DNA of 64,000 bases. It comes from Blattabacterium cuenoti (lineage in GTDB: Bacteria > Bacteroidota > Bacteroidia > Flavobacteriales > Blattabacteriaceae). Shown here piece after piece: positions 57,401-64,000 of the stretch. Every line of letters starts with the position of its first letter. Positions within the stretch are counted from its first letter, which is position 1. The stretch spans positions 372,001-436,000 of the forward strand of contig NZ_CP059201.1 in NCBI RefSeq assembly GCF_014251795.1, given 5' to 3'. The notes below the pieces were generated by a model, which made no database searches, had not been told where the DNA came from, and saw only the letters and a program-made list of their open reading frames with translations. A program made the translations under genes and the position numbers.

Positions 57401-58273
57401 TTATTTTAATGCATGTAATATTTTTTCTCTTAAAGAATTAGTTCCCTCTAGTAATGGTAATCTTACATATGGATCACATATTCCGATTATGTTCAATAAA
57501 GTTTTGATTCCTGTAGGATTTCCTTCTTCATAAACAAGATCTATTATTTTAATAATATCATAAAAAATAGAAAAGGCTTTTTTTGCATTATCCTTTTTAG
57601 CTAAGGATATCATATGAGAGATTTTTTTGGGAAAACCTTGAGCAATTACTGAAATTGCACCTTTTCCTCCACCTAATATAAAAGGCAAAATTGTAAAATC
57701 ATCTCCTGATATTACATTAAAATTTTCCGGTTTTTTCTCAAAAATCCTATAACACTGTAAAATATTTCCTGAGGCTTCTTTAATTCCTATTATATTCTTA
57801 TAATCATGAGCTAAACGCAAAACAGTATCCGGTATAATATTAGATCCTGTTCTTTTAGGAACATTATATAAAATTATATCTGCTTTTGTACAATTGGAAA
57901 TTGATTTAAAATGTTGATAGATCCCCTCCTGAGAGGGTCTATTATAATAAGGAGAAACTGAAAGAATAGCATAAAAATCTGACAAATTTTTTATGCTATT
58001 TATTTTTTTTATAACATCCTTTGTATCATTTCCTCCTATTCCTAGAATTACAGGAATTTTCTTATAATTCGAACTTTGAATACATTTTACTACATCCAAT
58101 TTTTCTTCATAACTTAATGTTGCTGTTTCTGCTGTTGTTCCCAACGCGACTAAATAATCAACATTATTATTCACAACATATTTTACAAGTTTTTCAAGTC
58201 CATTAAAATCAATTTTTCCATCCTTTTTAAAAGGAGTAACTAACGCTACACCTGTTCCATCTAATTTTTTCAT
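57401..58273 (-). CDS. dapA: 4-hydroxy-tetrahydrodipicolinate synthase
   Basis: Condenses pyruvate and aspartate semialdehyde, the first committed step to diaminopimelate and lysine. 290 residues. GTTAETATLSYEEK, SPYYNRPSQEGIYQHF (catalytic Tyr), and GIKEASG with the Schiff-base Lys are conserved. Diaminopimelate serves both peptidoglycan (PBP1A in this window) and lysine supply. It is first of the dapA-ftnA-bamD-rpoZ operon. Confidence 0.96.
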   Translation of the reverse strand: MKKLDGTGVALVTPFKKDGKIDFNGLEKLVKYVVNNNVDYLVALGTTAETATLSYEEKLDVVKCIQSSNYKKIPVILGIGGNDTKDVIKKINSIKNLSDFYAILSVSPYYNRPSQEGIYQHFKSISNCTKADIILYNVPKRTGSNIIPDTVLRLAHDYKNIIGIKEASGNILQCYRIFEKKPENFNVISGDDFTILPFILGGGKGAISVIAQGFPKKISHMISLAKKDNAKKAFSIFYDIIKIIDLVYEEGNPTGIKTLLNIIGICDPYVRLPLLEGTNSLREKILHALK

Positions 58274-58308
58274 AGATTATTTTGATATTTTATGTCTTCA
58301 ATGTATGT

Positions 58309-58318
58309 GTTAATTAAC
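58309..58318. repeat. 10-bp palindrome upstream of dapA
   Basis: GTTAATTAAC is a perfect palindrome 36 bp before the dapA start, in the 92-bp gap between dapA and the RRM gene. It may be an operator, but palindromes of this size made mostly of A/T can arise by chance. Confidence 0.2.
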
Positions 58319-58365
58319 CATATACTTTAAAAAAATAATAACAGATGTCAGCGCATAAAAAATGA

Positions 58366-58638
58366 TTAATAATCTTTTTTTGTTCTTGGCCTAGCTGCAG
58401 ATACAATGATATTTCGACCCATAAACTCTGTTCCATTTAATTTTTCTATAGCCTGTTTTGCATTTTCTTCATTAGACATTTCTACAAATCCAAATCCTTT
58501 ACTTCTTTTACTTGATGTAGATTCATCAAAAATTATTTTAGCATGAGTTACTTCTCCTACAGATTCAAAATATTTTTTCAATTCTTGTTCTGTCATATCA
58601 TAAGATAAATTACCTACGTATAATTTCGTATTGTCCAT
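58366..58638 (-). CDS. RRM-type RNA-binding protein
   Basis: 90 residues, a single RNA-recognition motif. RNP2 is KLYVGNLSY (4-12) and RNP1 KGFGFVEM (about 47-54), followed by a short basic tail ending RPRTKKDY. Such single-RRM proteins are common in Bacteroidota and cyanobacteria, often cold-induced; the RNA targets are unknown. A -7 box TAAATTTG lies about 30 bp upstream. Confidence 0.9.
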   Translation of the reverse strand: MDNTKLYVGNLSYDMTEQELKKYFESVGEVTHAKIIFDESTSSKRSKGFGFVEMSNEENAKQAIEKLNGTEFMGRNIIVSAARPRTKKDY

Positions 58639-58666
58639 ATTAAAAATTAATTGTTTTAATTAAAAG

Positions 58667-58674
58667 CAAATTTA
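58667..58674 (-). promoter_or_regulatory. -7 box of the RRM gene
   Basis: TAAATTTG on the minus strand matches TAnnTTTG exactly, 29 bp before the start codon. The -33 TTG is not clear at the standard spacing. Confidence 0.35.
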
Positions 58675-58819
58675 GAAAAATATTTTTTCTAAATAAAGAA
58701 AAATATACTACTTAATCTAAAAGAAGTTGAAATAATCATGCATTTTATTATTAAAAAATTGAAAATTTTTTATATTAATCTGGAAAGTTTTTTTAAAAAT
58801 TATAAAGAATATCTTACCA

Positions 58820-59992
58820 ATGAATAATTTTTCTATTGTTTCATCATTATTAGACAATGATTTTTATAAATTCACAATGCAAAATGCTGTAATTAAACTA
58901 TTTCCACTAGCAAAAGCTAAATATGAATTTATAAATAGAGGAAAACACACTTTTCCTAAAAATTTTGCTAAAATTCTTCAAGAAAATTTAAACAAAATGG
59001 CTCTTTTAAAACTTTCAAAAGAGGAAAGAATTTATTTAGAACAATATTGTCCCTATCTAGATTCCTCCTATCTAGATTTTTTAAATAAATATCAATACAA
59101 CCCAAAAGAAGTAAATATTTTTCAAGAAGGTAAAAATATACAAATGTACATAGAAGGATTATGGAGCAGAACTATATTATGGGAAGTACCTTTAATGGCT
59201 ATCATATCTGAATTATATTATAAATTAACAGGAGCTCAAAATATATCGGAAAAGAAAATTCAAAGTATAACAAAAGAAAAATTAAAAAAGTATAAAAAAT
59301 TGCAAGTTAAAATTGGAGAATATGGAACAAGAAGAAGATTTTCTTATAGAATACATAAATTGGTATTGGAAATTTTAAAAAAAGAAGGAAAACCTTTCTT
59401 TATAGGAAGCAGTAATGTTCATCTATCTCATGTTTTTTCAATAAAACCAATAGGAACTCAAGGACATGAATGGATTATGTTTCATGCAGCAAAATATGGA
59501 TTTAATATAGCTGATCGTATAGCTATGGAAAATTGGTTAACCATTTACAATGGTAATTTAGGAGTAGCTTTATCTGATACATACACTTCTTCTATCTTTT
59601 TTAAAAATTTTAATAAAAAACTTTCAAGTATTTTTAAAGGAGTCAGACATGATAGTGGAGATCCGATTTATTTTACTAAGGAAACTATAAAACATTATAA
59701 AAAATTGAAAATAAATCCCATAAGAAAAAAAATTATATTTTCAGATAATCTAAATCCATATAAAGTTTCTTATATTTCTTCTTTTTGTAAAAATAAGATA
59801 AATGCTTGTTTTGGAATAGGAAGCAATTTTACGAACGATGTAGGTTTCCCTAAAATGAATATTGTAATAAAAATGGTAAAAGCTTTTACAAAAAAAAAAT
59901 GGATATCAGTAGTAAAACTTTCTAATGTCCAAGAAAAATCTACAGGAAAAAAAAATATGATTTTTTTAGCAAAAAAAATACTTCGTATATAA
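58820..59992 (+). CDS. pncB: Nicotinate phosphoribosyltransferase
   Basis: Converts nicotinate and PRPP to nicotinate mononucleotide, the salvage route to NAD. 390 residues. LLDNDFYKFTMQNAV at the start, EYGTRRRFSYRIH, GTQGHEWIMFHAA (the regulatory His region), and GVRHDSGDP and FGIGSNFTND in the second half fit PncB. It begins the plus-strand run to groL. A small ORF of 29 codons (58738-58827) overlaps its start but is not clearly a gene. Confidence 0.95.
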   Translation: MNNFSIVSSLLDNDFYKFTMQNAVIKLFPLAKAKYEFINRGKHTFPKNFAKILQENLNKMALLKLSKEERIYLEQYCPYLDSSYLDFLNKYQYNPKEVNIFQEGKNIQMYIEGLWSRTILWEVPLMAIISELYYKLTGAQNISEKKIQSITKEKLKKYKKLQVKIGEYGTRRRFSYRIHKLVLEILKKEGKPFFIGSSNVHLSHVFSIKPIGTQGHEWIMFHAAKYGFNIADRIAMENWLTIYNGNLGVALSDTYTSSIFFKNFNKKLSSIFKGVRHDSGDPIYFTKETIKHYKKLKINPIRKKIIFSDNLNPYKVSYISSFCKNKINACFGIGSNFTNDVGFPKMNIVIKMVKAFTKKKWISVVKLSNVQEKSTGKKNMIFLAKKILRI

Positions 59993-60006
59993 ATTCGTAT
60001 GTATTT

Positions 60007-60021
60007 ATGTCATAATGACAT
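60007..60021. repeat. 15-bp inverted repeat, copy 1
   Basis: ATGTCATAATGACAT (7-bp arms around one base), identical to 63401-63415. It lies between the pncB stop and the preferred miaB start. A T-tract of nine (60025-60033) follows four bases later, so here it might also act as a weak terminator. Confidence 0.5.
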
Positions 60022-60049
60022 TATGTTTTTTTTTATAAAAATATGTATT

Positions 60050-61414
60050 ATGAAAAAAAAAAGTTTTTATATTGAGAATTATGGTTGTCAAATGAACATA
60101 TCAGATAGTCATGTTATTGTTTCAATTTTATTAAAAAATGGTTTTATTTTATCTGAATTTAATAAAGCAAACATAATATTACTAAATGCTTGTTCTATTC
60201 GAGAAAAAGCAGAATTAACTATAAAGAAAAGATTGGAACAACTCAAATTTATCAAAAAAAAGAGAAAAATTTGGATTGGAATTATAGGATGTTTTTCAAG
60301 AAAAATTAAAAATTCTTTTTTACAAGAAAAAAAAGTTGATTTTTTTGTTAATCCAGATTCTTATAAAGAAATCCATAATTTTATTGATTATTCTGTAATG
60401 GGAAAACATTATTTTTATAATGCGAAAAAAGATGAAACTTATGCAGATGTCAGTTTGGTAAAAACATTACAAATATTACATAATAATAAAAAAATAACAA
60501 CTTTTTTAAGTATAACAAGAGGTTGTAACAATATGTGTACATTTTGTATCGTCCCTTTTACTAGAGGAAGAGAAAGAAGTAGTGATCCATATTCTATAAT
60601 AGAGGAATGTAAACGTTTATATCAAAATGGATACAAAGAAATAACTCTTTTAGGACAGAATGTTGATTCTTATTTGTGGACAGAAAAAAAAATGATTCAA
60701 AACCAAAAAAATGAAAATATTAATGTTGTAGATTTTTCAAAACTTTTAGATCTTTTAGCGAAAGAAATTCCTTCTATGAGAATAAGGTTTTCTACATCTA
60801 ATCCTCACGATATGTCTAATCAAGTATTAGAAGTGATTTCTAAACATGAAAATATTTGTAAACACATTCATTTGCCTGTTCAATCTGGAAGCAATAAAAT
60901 ATTAAAATTAATGAATAGAAAATATACACGAGAAAAATATCTTTCTTTAGTCAAAAGAATTAAAAATATAATACCTGAATGTTCTATATCTCATGATATT
61001 ATGACTGGATTTTGTAATGAAAATGAAGAAGATCACCAAAAAACTATAAGTTTAATGAATGAGATAAAATATAATTATGGATATATGTTTTCTTATTCTC
61101 CTAGACCTGGAACTTATGCATATAGAAAATTAAAAGATAATGTTCCTGTAAATACAAAAAAAAGACGACTAAAAGAAATTATTGATTTGCAAACCCAACA
61201 CTCTTTTGATCGAATGCAAGAACATTTGGGAAATGTAGAAGAAGTTTTAATAGAAGGAGAATCAAAAAGAGATAGTCAACATTGGTATGGAAAAAATACA
61301 CAAAATCTAACTGTAGTTTTTCCTAAAAAATCCTCAATAAATATAGGAGATTTAGCTCATGTAGAAATAGTAGATGCTACATCTGCAACTTTAATAGGAA
61401 AATATTGCAAATGA
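60050..61414 (+). CDS. miaB: tRNA-2-methylthio-N6-dimethylallyladenosine synthase
   Basis: Radical-SAM methylthiotransferase acting on A37 of tRNAs that read UNN codons. I start it at MKKKSFYIENYGCQMN (454 aa); the frame is open to 59999, but those residues would include the palindrome. The N-terminal UPF0004 Cys are C13 (in YGCQMN), C47 (NACSIRE) and C81 (GCFSRK), binding the auxiliary cluster. The radical-SAM motif is CNNMCTFC. A TRAM domain ends the protein. It is followed by the sigma-54 activator 16 bp on. Confidence 0.94.
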   Translation: MKKKSFYIENYGCQMNISDSHVIVSILLKNGFILSEFNKANIILLNACSIREKAELTIKKRLEQLKFIKKKRKIWIGIIGCFSRKIKNSFLQEKKVDFFVNPDSYKEIHNFIDYSVMGKHYFYNAKKDETYADVSLVKTLQILHNNKKITTFLSITRGCNNMCTFCIVPFTRGRERSSDPYSIIEECKRLYQNGYKEITLLGQNVDSYLWTEKKMIQNQKNENINVVDFSKLLDLLAKEIPSMRIRFSTSNPHDMSNQVLEVISKHENICKHIHLPVQSGSNKILKLMNRKYTREKYLSLVKRIKNIIPECSISHDIMTGFCNENEEDHQKTISLMNEIKYNYGYMFSYSPRPGTYAYRKLKDNVPVNTKKRRLKEIIDLQTQHSFDRMQEHLGNVEEVLIEGESKRDSQHWYGKNTQNLTVVFPKKSSINIGDLAHVEIVDATSATLIGKYCK

Positions 61415-61430
61415 TGTAAAAAATAAAAAC

Positions 61431-62681
61431 ATGGAATCCGTTTCTATCCAAAATATAAAAAAAAAATTTGGAATCATTGGATATGATTATACTTTATATA
61501 GAGCCTTAGAAAAGGCAATACAAGTAGCACCTACTGATATTTCTGTATTAGTTCTTGGAGAAAGCGGAGTAGGAAAAGAATTTATTCCAAAAATTATACA
61601 TCAATATTCTTCTAGAAAACATCATACTTACATTGCAGTTAATTGTGGAGCTATTCCAGAAGGAACAATTGACAGTGAACTTTTTGGACACGAAAAAGGA
61701 TCTTTTACAGGAGCAACGAGCATGCGAAAAGGTTATTTTGAAGGAGCAAATGGAGGAACTATTTTTTTAGATGAAGTAGGAGAACTACCTTTAACCACAC
61801 AAGTTCGTCTTCTGAGAATATTAGAATCAGGAGAATTTATTAAAGTAGGATCCTCTAAAATCCAAAAAACAAACATACGTATTGTTGCAGCTACTAATTT
61901 AAATATGACAGAATCAATACAAAAAGGAAAGTTTAGAGAAGATTTATATTATCGTTTAAATACAGTACAAATTAATGTTCCTCCTTTACGTTTTCGTAAA
62001 AACGATATTAAATTTTTATTTAAAAAATTTTCCAATGACTTTGCAGAAAAATATCATATGCCTCCAGTAACACTTAATGAAGAGTCTTTGAAATATTTGG
62101 AAAACTATTCTTGGCCTGGTAATATCAGACAATTAAGAAATCTTACAGAACAAATTTCTGTGGTAGAAACTAAACGTGAAATCTCTGTAGATAAATTAAA
62201 AGAATATATTCCAGAAAATATTCCATCTGTATCTTTTTCTAATCATGACAATGAAGTTATACAAACATCTTTTCATGAAAGAGAAAGAGATTTTCTTTAT
62301 AAAATTTTATTTGACATGAAAAAAAATTTGAATAATTTAAAAGATATTACTTTTCAATTGATTAAAAATAATTCTAATACTAGATTTATAGAAGAGAATC
62401 AACAACTTATGAAAAAAGTATTTGGAAAAATGATTCATAATAGAGATAATTCAATTTTTCAATTAGAAGATTCTTCTAAATCTGAAGAAGATTTAGATTA
62501 TGAAGAAGTTGAAGAGGATTTATCTAAAAATGAGTTATCTTCTTTTTCTTTAGAAGAGAGAGAAATAAAATTTATTCAAAAAGCTTTAAAAAAAAATAAT
62601 GGAAAGAGAAGAAAAGCAGCAAAAGAATTGGGTATTTCGGAAAGAACATTATATAGAAAAATTAAACAATATGGCTTATAA
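61431..62681 (+). CDS. Stand-alone sigma-54-dependent transcriptional activator
   Basis: Bacterial enhancer-binding protein of 416 residues. The AAA+ domain begins almost at once: Walker A GESGVGKE (43-50), sigma-54 loop GSFTGA (90-95; the common form is GAFTGA), Walker B IFLDEVGELP (111-120), and NIRQLRNL further on. There is no receiver, GAF or other sensing domain at the N-terminus. An unusual about 100-residue acidic linker precedes the Fis-type helix-turn-helix (KRRKAAKELGISERTLYRKI). Regulation may depend on partner proteins or constant activity. lptE starts inside its last codons. Confidence 0.93.
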   Translation: MESVSIQNIKKKFGIIGYDYTLYRALEKAIQVAPTDISVLVLGESGVGKEFIPKIIHQYSSRKHHTYIAVNCGAIPEGTIDSELFGHEKGSFTGATSMRKGYFEGANGGTIFLDEVGELPLTTQVRLLRILESGEFIKVGSSKIQKTNIRIVAATNLNMTESIQKGKFREDLYYRLNTVQINVPPLRFRKNDIKFLFKKFSNDFAEKYHMPPVTLNEESLKYLENYSWPGNIRQLRNLTEQISVVETKREISVDKLKEYIPENIPSVSFSNHDNEVIQTSFHERERDFLYKILFDMKKNLNNLKDITFQLIKNNSNTRFIEENQQLMKKVFGKMIHNRDNSIFQLEDSSKSEEDLDYEEVEEDLSKNELSSFSLEEREIKFIQKALKKNNGKRRKAAKELGISERTLYRKIKQYGL

Positions 62682-63144
62682 AAATTTTATCTTTATTTTC
62701 ATATTATTTTTAACTAGTTGTTATCATTCTTCTTTTTTAGATATAAAAAAAACAATAGAAATAGGAACTTTTTCAGAAGTAGTTAATATTCCTCAAAGAT
62801 CCATTTCTTTTGATTTTAAAAGAAGTGTTGAAGATTATATTATGAAACATAATCCTTCCAATTTAGTTTTAAGAAATGGTGATTCTGTTTTAGAAGGGGT
62901 GTTTCTTAATTATGCAATCATTCCAATGGAAAATTATCCATTAAAAAAAATTAAGGTTACAGCAAGAATATCTTATAAAGATCAATATGAACCAGAAAAA
63001 AATTGGGAAGAAAATTTTGTTGTTTCTGAAGAATTTTATAAAAATAAAAAAAATCTTTTTCCGAAAGAAACTATTGATAAAATCATAGAAAAATTAACAA
63101 TCAAAGTATATAATAAAATATTTGATTCTAATAACAATTGGTAA
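62671..63144 (+). CDS. lptE: LptE-like lipopolysaccharide-assembly lipoprotein
   Basis: 157 residues, starting MAYKNFIFIFILFLTSC. The short signal peptide ends in a lipobox LTSC (Cys17). The body resembles the Bacteroidota LptE family. LptE plugs LptD for LPS export to the outer leaflet. The ATG overlaps the sigma-54 activator by 11 bp. An upstream open frame exists but lies within the activator. The call relies on signal peptide, size and conserved gene order, so is moderately firm. Confidence 0.75.
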   Translation: MAYKNFIFIFILFLTSCYHSSFLDIKKTIEIGTFSEVVNIPQRSISFDFKRSVEDYIMKHNPSNLVLRNGDSVLEGVFLNYAIIPMENYPLKKIKVTARISYKDQYEPEKNWEENFVVSEEFYKNKKNLFPKETIDKIIEKLTIKVYNKIFDSNNNW

Positions 63145-63160
63145 TATTTTGGTAATATTA

Positions 63161-63409
63161 ATGAAAAATACGTCTATGATCATGTTGAGCTTATTTATTG
63201 TTATAATATGTTTTTTACTTATGTTGGTAATTCTAATACAAAATCCAAAAAGAGAAAGTATCCATCAATCTTTTATGGAAAAAAATTTCAGATTTTTTGG
63301 AATTAAAAGAACAAATACATTTTTGGAAAATGTGACTTGGTTTTTATCTATTATGATATTTCTTTTGACTCTATTTTTTAATTTTTTATTAAAATTGAAT
63401 ATGTCATAA
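63161..63409 (+). CDS. secG: Protein translocase subunit SecG
   Basis: 83 residues from MKNTSMIML. Two membrane helices (about 5-24 and 57-77) flank a loop with LVILIQNPKRES, typical of SecG, and FLENVTWFLSIM. The frame is open upstream to 63122, but this start matches other SecG proteins. It associates with SecY (22435-23817). The stop codon lies inside copy 2 of the 15-bp inverted repeat. Confidence 0.88.
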   Translation: MKNTSMIMLSLFIVIICFLLMLVILIQNPKRESIHQSFMEKNFRFFGIKRTNTFLENVTWFLSIMIFLLTLFFNFLLKLNMS

Positions 63410-63415
63410 TGACAT
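63401..63415. repeat. 15-bp inverted repeat, copy 2, upstream of groES
   Basis: ATGTCATAATGACAT, identical to 60007-60021. It covers the last two codons and stop of secG and ends about 35 bp before the -24 element of the groES sigma-54-like promoter. It is a candidate activator or repressor site. Confidence 0.5.
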
Positions 63416-63447
63416 TTAATATGATTTCAATATGAAATTTTCTTCAT

Positions 63448-63464
63448 TTGGCATGTTTTTGGCT
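63448..63464 (+). promoter_or_regulatory. Sigma-54-type -24/-12 promoter upstream of groES
   Basis: TTGGCATGTTTTTGGCT matches the consensus TTGGCACGnnnnTTGCw at every fixed position except two. The invariant -24 GG (63450-63451) and -12 GC (63462-63463) are exactly 12 bp apart. A start about 63474 leaves a 32-base leader. Gene context supports it: a sigma-54 activator is encoded three genes upstream. An inverted repeat lies across the predicted start. Confidence 0.5.
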
Positions 63465-63467
63465 CTA

Positions 63468-63483
63468 AACGATTAGAATCGTT
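63468..63483. repeat. Inverted repeat across the predicted groES transcription start
   Basis: AACGATT-AG-AATCGTT, a perfect 7-bp inverted repeat with a 2-base centre, immediately downstream of the -12 element. It could be an operator or a 5' UTR structure. It is not a CIRCE element (TTAGCACTC-N9-GAGTGCTAA). Confidence 0.45.
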
Positions 63484-63505
63484 AACCTTTAAAATTATTT
63501 ATAAT

Positions 63506-63784
63506 ATGGTGGAAGTAAAGATTAAACCTTTAGCAGATCGCGTTCTTGTGCAACCTGATCCTGCTGAAACCAAAACTGCTTCAGGTATCATTATTCCTGA
63601 TACGGCAAAAGAAAAACCACAAAAAGGGATTATAATAGCAGTAGGAAGGGGAAAAAAAGATGAACCTATGAGTCTAAAAGAAGGAGATCGAGTTTTGTAC
63701 GGTAAATATTCTGGAACAGAATTAAAATGGGAAGGTAAAGAATATCTTATTATGCGAGAATCTGATGTTATAGCTATTATATGA
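63506..63784 (+). CDS. groS: Co-chaperonin GroES
   Basis: 92 residues. [13 protein letters not shown] at the N-terminus, the mobile loop [19 protein letters not shown] that docks GroEL, and [13 protein letters not shown] at the C-terminus are typical. It closes the GroEL folding chamber. It lies 48 bp before groL, forming the standard groESL operon. Confidence 0.97.
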   Translation: MVEVKIKPLADRVLVQPDPAETKTASGIIIPDTAKEKPQKGIIIAVGRGKKDEPMSLKEGDRVLYGKYSGTELKWEGKEYLIMRESDVIAII

Positions 63785-63802
63785 TTCATATAACTTTATT
63801 AA

Positions 63803-64000
<198 letters not shown>

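Noticed and set aside
58738..58827. 29-codon ORF ending inside the pncB start
   Set aside because: No recognisable sequence, Lys/Phe/Ile-rich composition typical of random AT-rich DNA, and no Shine-Dalgarno; not supported as a gene.
62599..62670. In-frame N-terminal extension of LptE
   Set aside because: It lies wholly within the sigma-54 activator's C-terminal helix-turn-helix and would bury the lipoprotein signal peptide behind 24 charged residues.

Overview
The window is a stretch of chromosome from a very AT-rich, gene-dense member of the Flavobacteriales, most likely Blattabacterium, the cockroach and termite endosymbiont. The evidence is the low G+C, the many Lys/Ile/Asn-rich proteins, intergenic gaps mostly under 100 bp with many 4-bp ATGA overlaps, and Bacteroidota-specific gene types and orders. 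These include a Bacteroidota-type RpoZ beside BamD and DapA, a RicT/PSP1 protein next to PBP1A, birA/rsfS/ftsH/cdsA/psd, and miaB/sigma-54 activator/lptE/secG/groES. Sulfur-assimilation, cysteine and menaquinone genes make the more reduced Sulcia-type symbionts unlikely. This assignment is inferred from family knowledge; no database search was run.

Layout. 1-6061 (mostly +): 3' part of rnr, coaD (-), a RicT/PSP1 protein, PBP1A and a SerA-like dehydrogenase. 6222-10308 (-): cysJ, cysK and cysE, with an elaborate cysE leader. 10309-11553 (+): an NADP isocitrate dehydrogenase. 11558-16147 (-): menaquinone cluster menB-menA-(MBL-fold protein)-menC-menE. 16207-40363: one small + strand membrane protein, then an almost unbroken minus-strand block of about 24 kb. 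In transcription order this block is rplM-rpsI-rpsB-tsf-gpmI-map, then rpsL-rpsG-fusA and the S10/spc/alpha ribosomal clusters, ending in rplQ-eno-nhaD. rpmD (L30) is absent from its usual slot, map has moved out of the secY-infA junction, and rpmJ (38 aa) is present. 40563-50618: dnaK (+), then psd, cdsA, ftsH, rsfS (-), birA (+), yidC and pyrG (-). 50733-52108 (+): a small SRP RNA gene directly upstream of clpX. 52105-58638: obgE, adk, lpdA (-), a transaldolase-like gene (+), the dapA-ftnA-bamD-rpoZ operon (-) and an RRM protein (-). 58820-64000 (+): pncB, miaB, a stand-alone sigma-54 activator, lptE, secG, groES and the 5' end of groL. No tRNA, rRNA, CRISPR array, insertion sequence or clear pseudogene was seen.

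The genes form a core toolkit: translation, protein export and membrane insertion (secY, secG, yidC, SRP RNA), proteostasis (dnaK, groES, groL, clpX, ftsH), envelope synthesis (PBP1A, bamD, lptE, psd, cdsA), and selected metabolism (sulfite reduction to cysteine, menaquinone, lower glycolysis, lysine/diaminopimelate, NAD and CoA).

The most interesting signals are regulatory. A strong sigma-54-type -24/-12 sequence lies before groES, in the same gene string as the sigma-54 activator, and a weaker one lies before dnaK. Both are accompanied by GTCAT/ATGAC inverted repeats. The cysE leader contains a promoter-like box, a strong terminator hairpin and a hairpin that buries the Shine-Dalgarno and start codon. 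DnaA-box-like sites beside AT-rich 11-bp tandem repeats lie between adk and lpdA.
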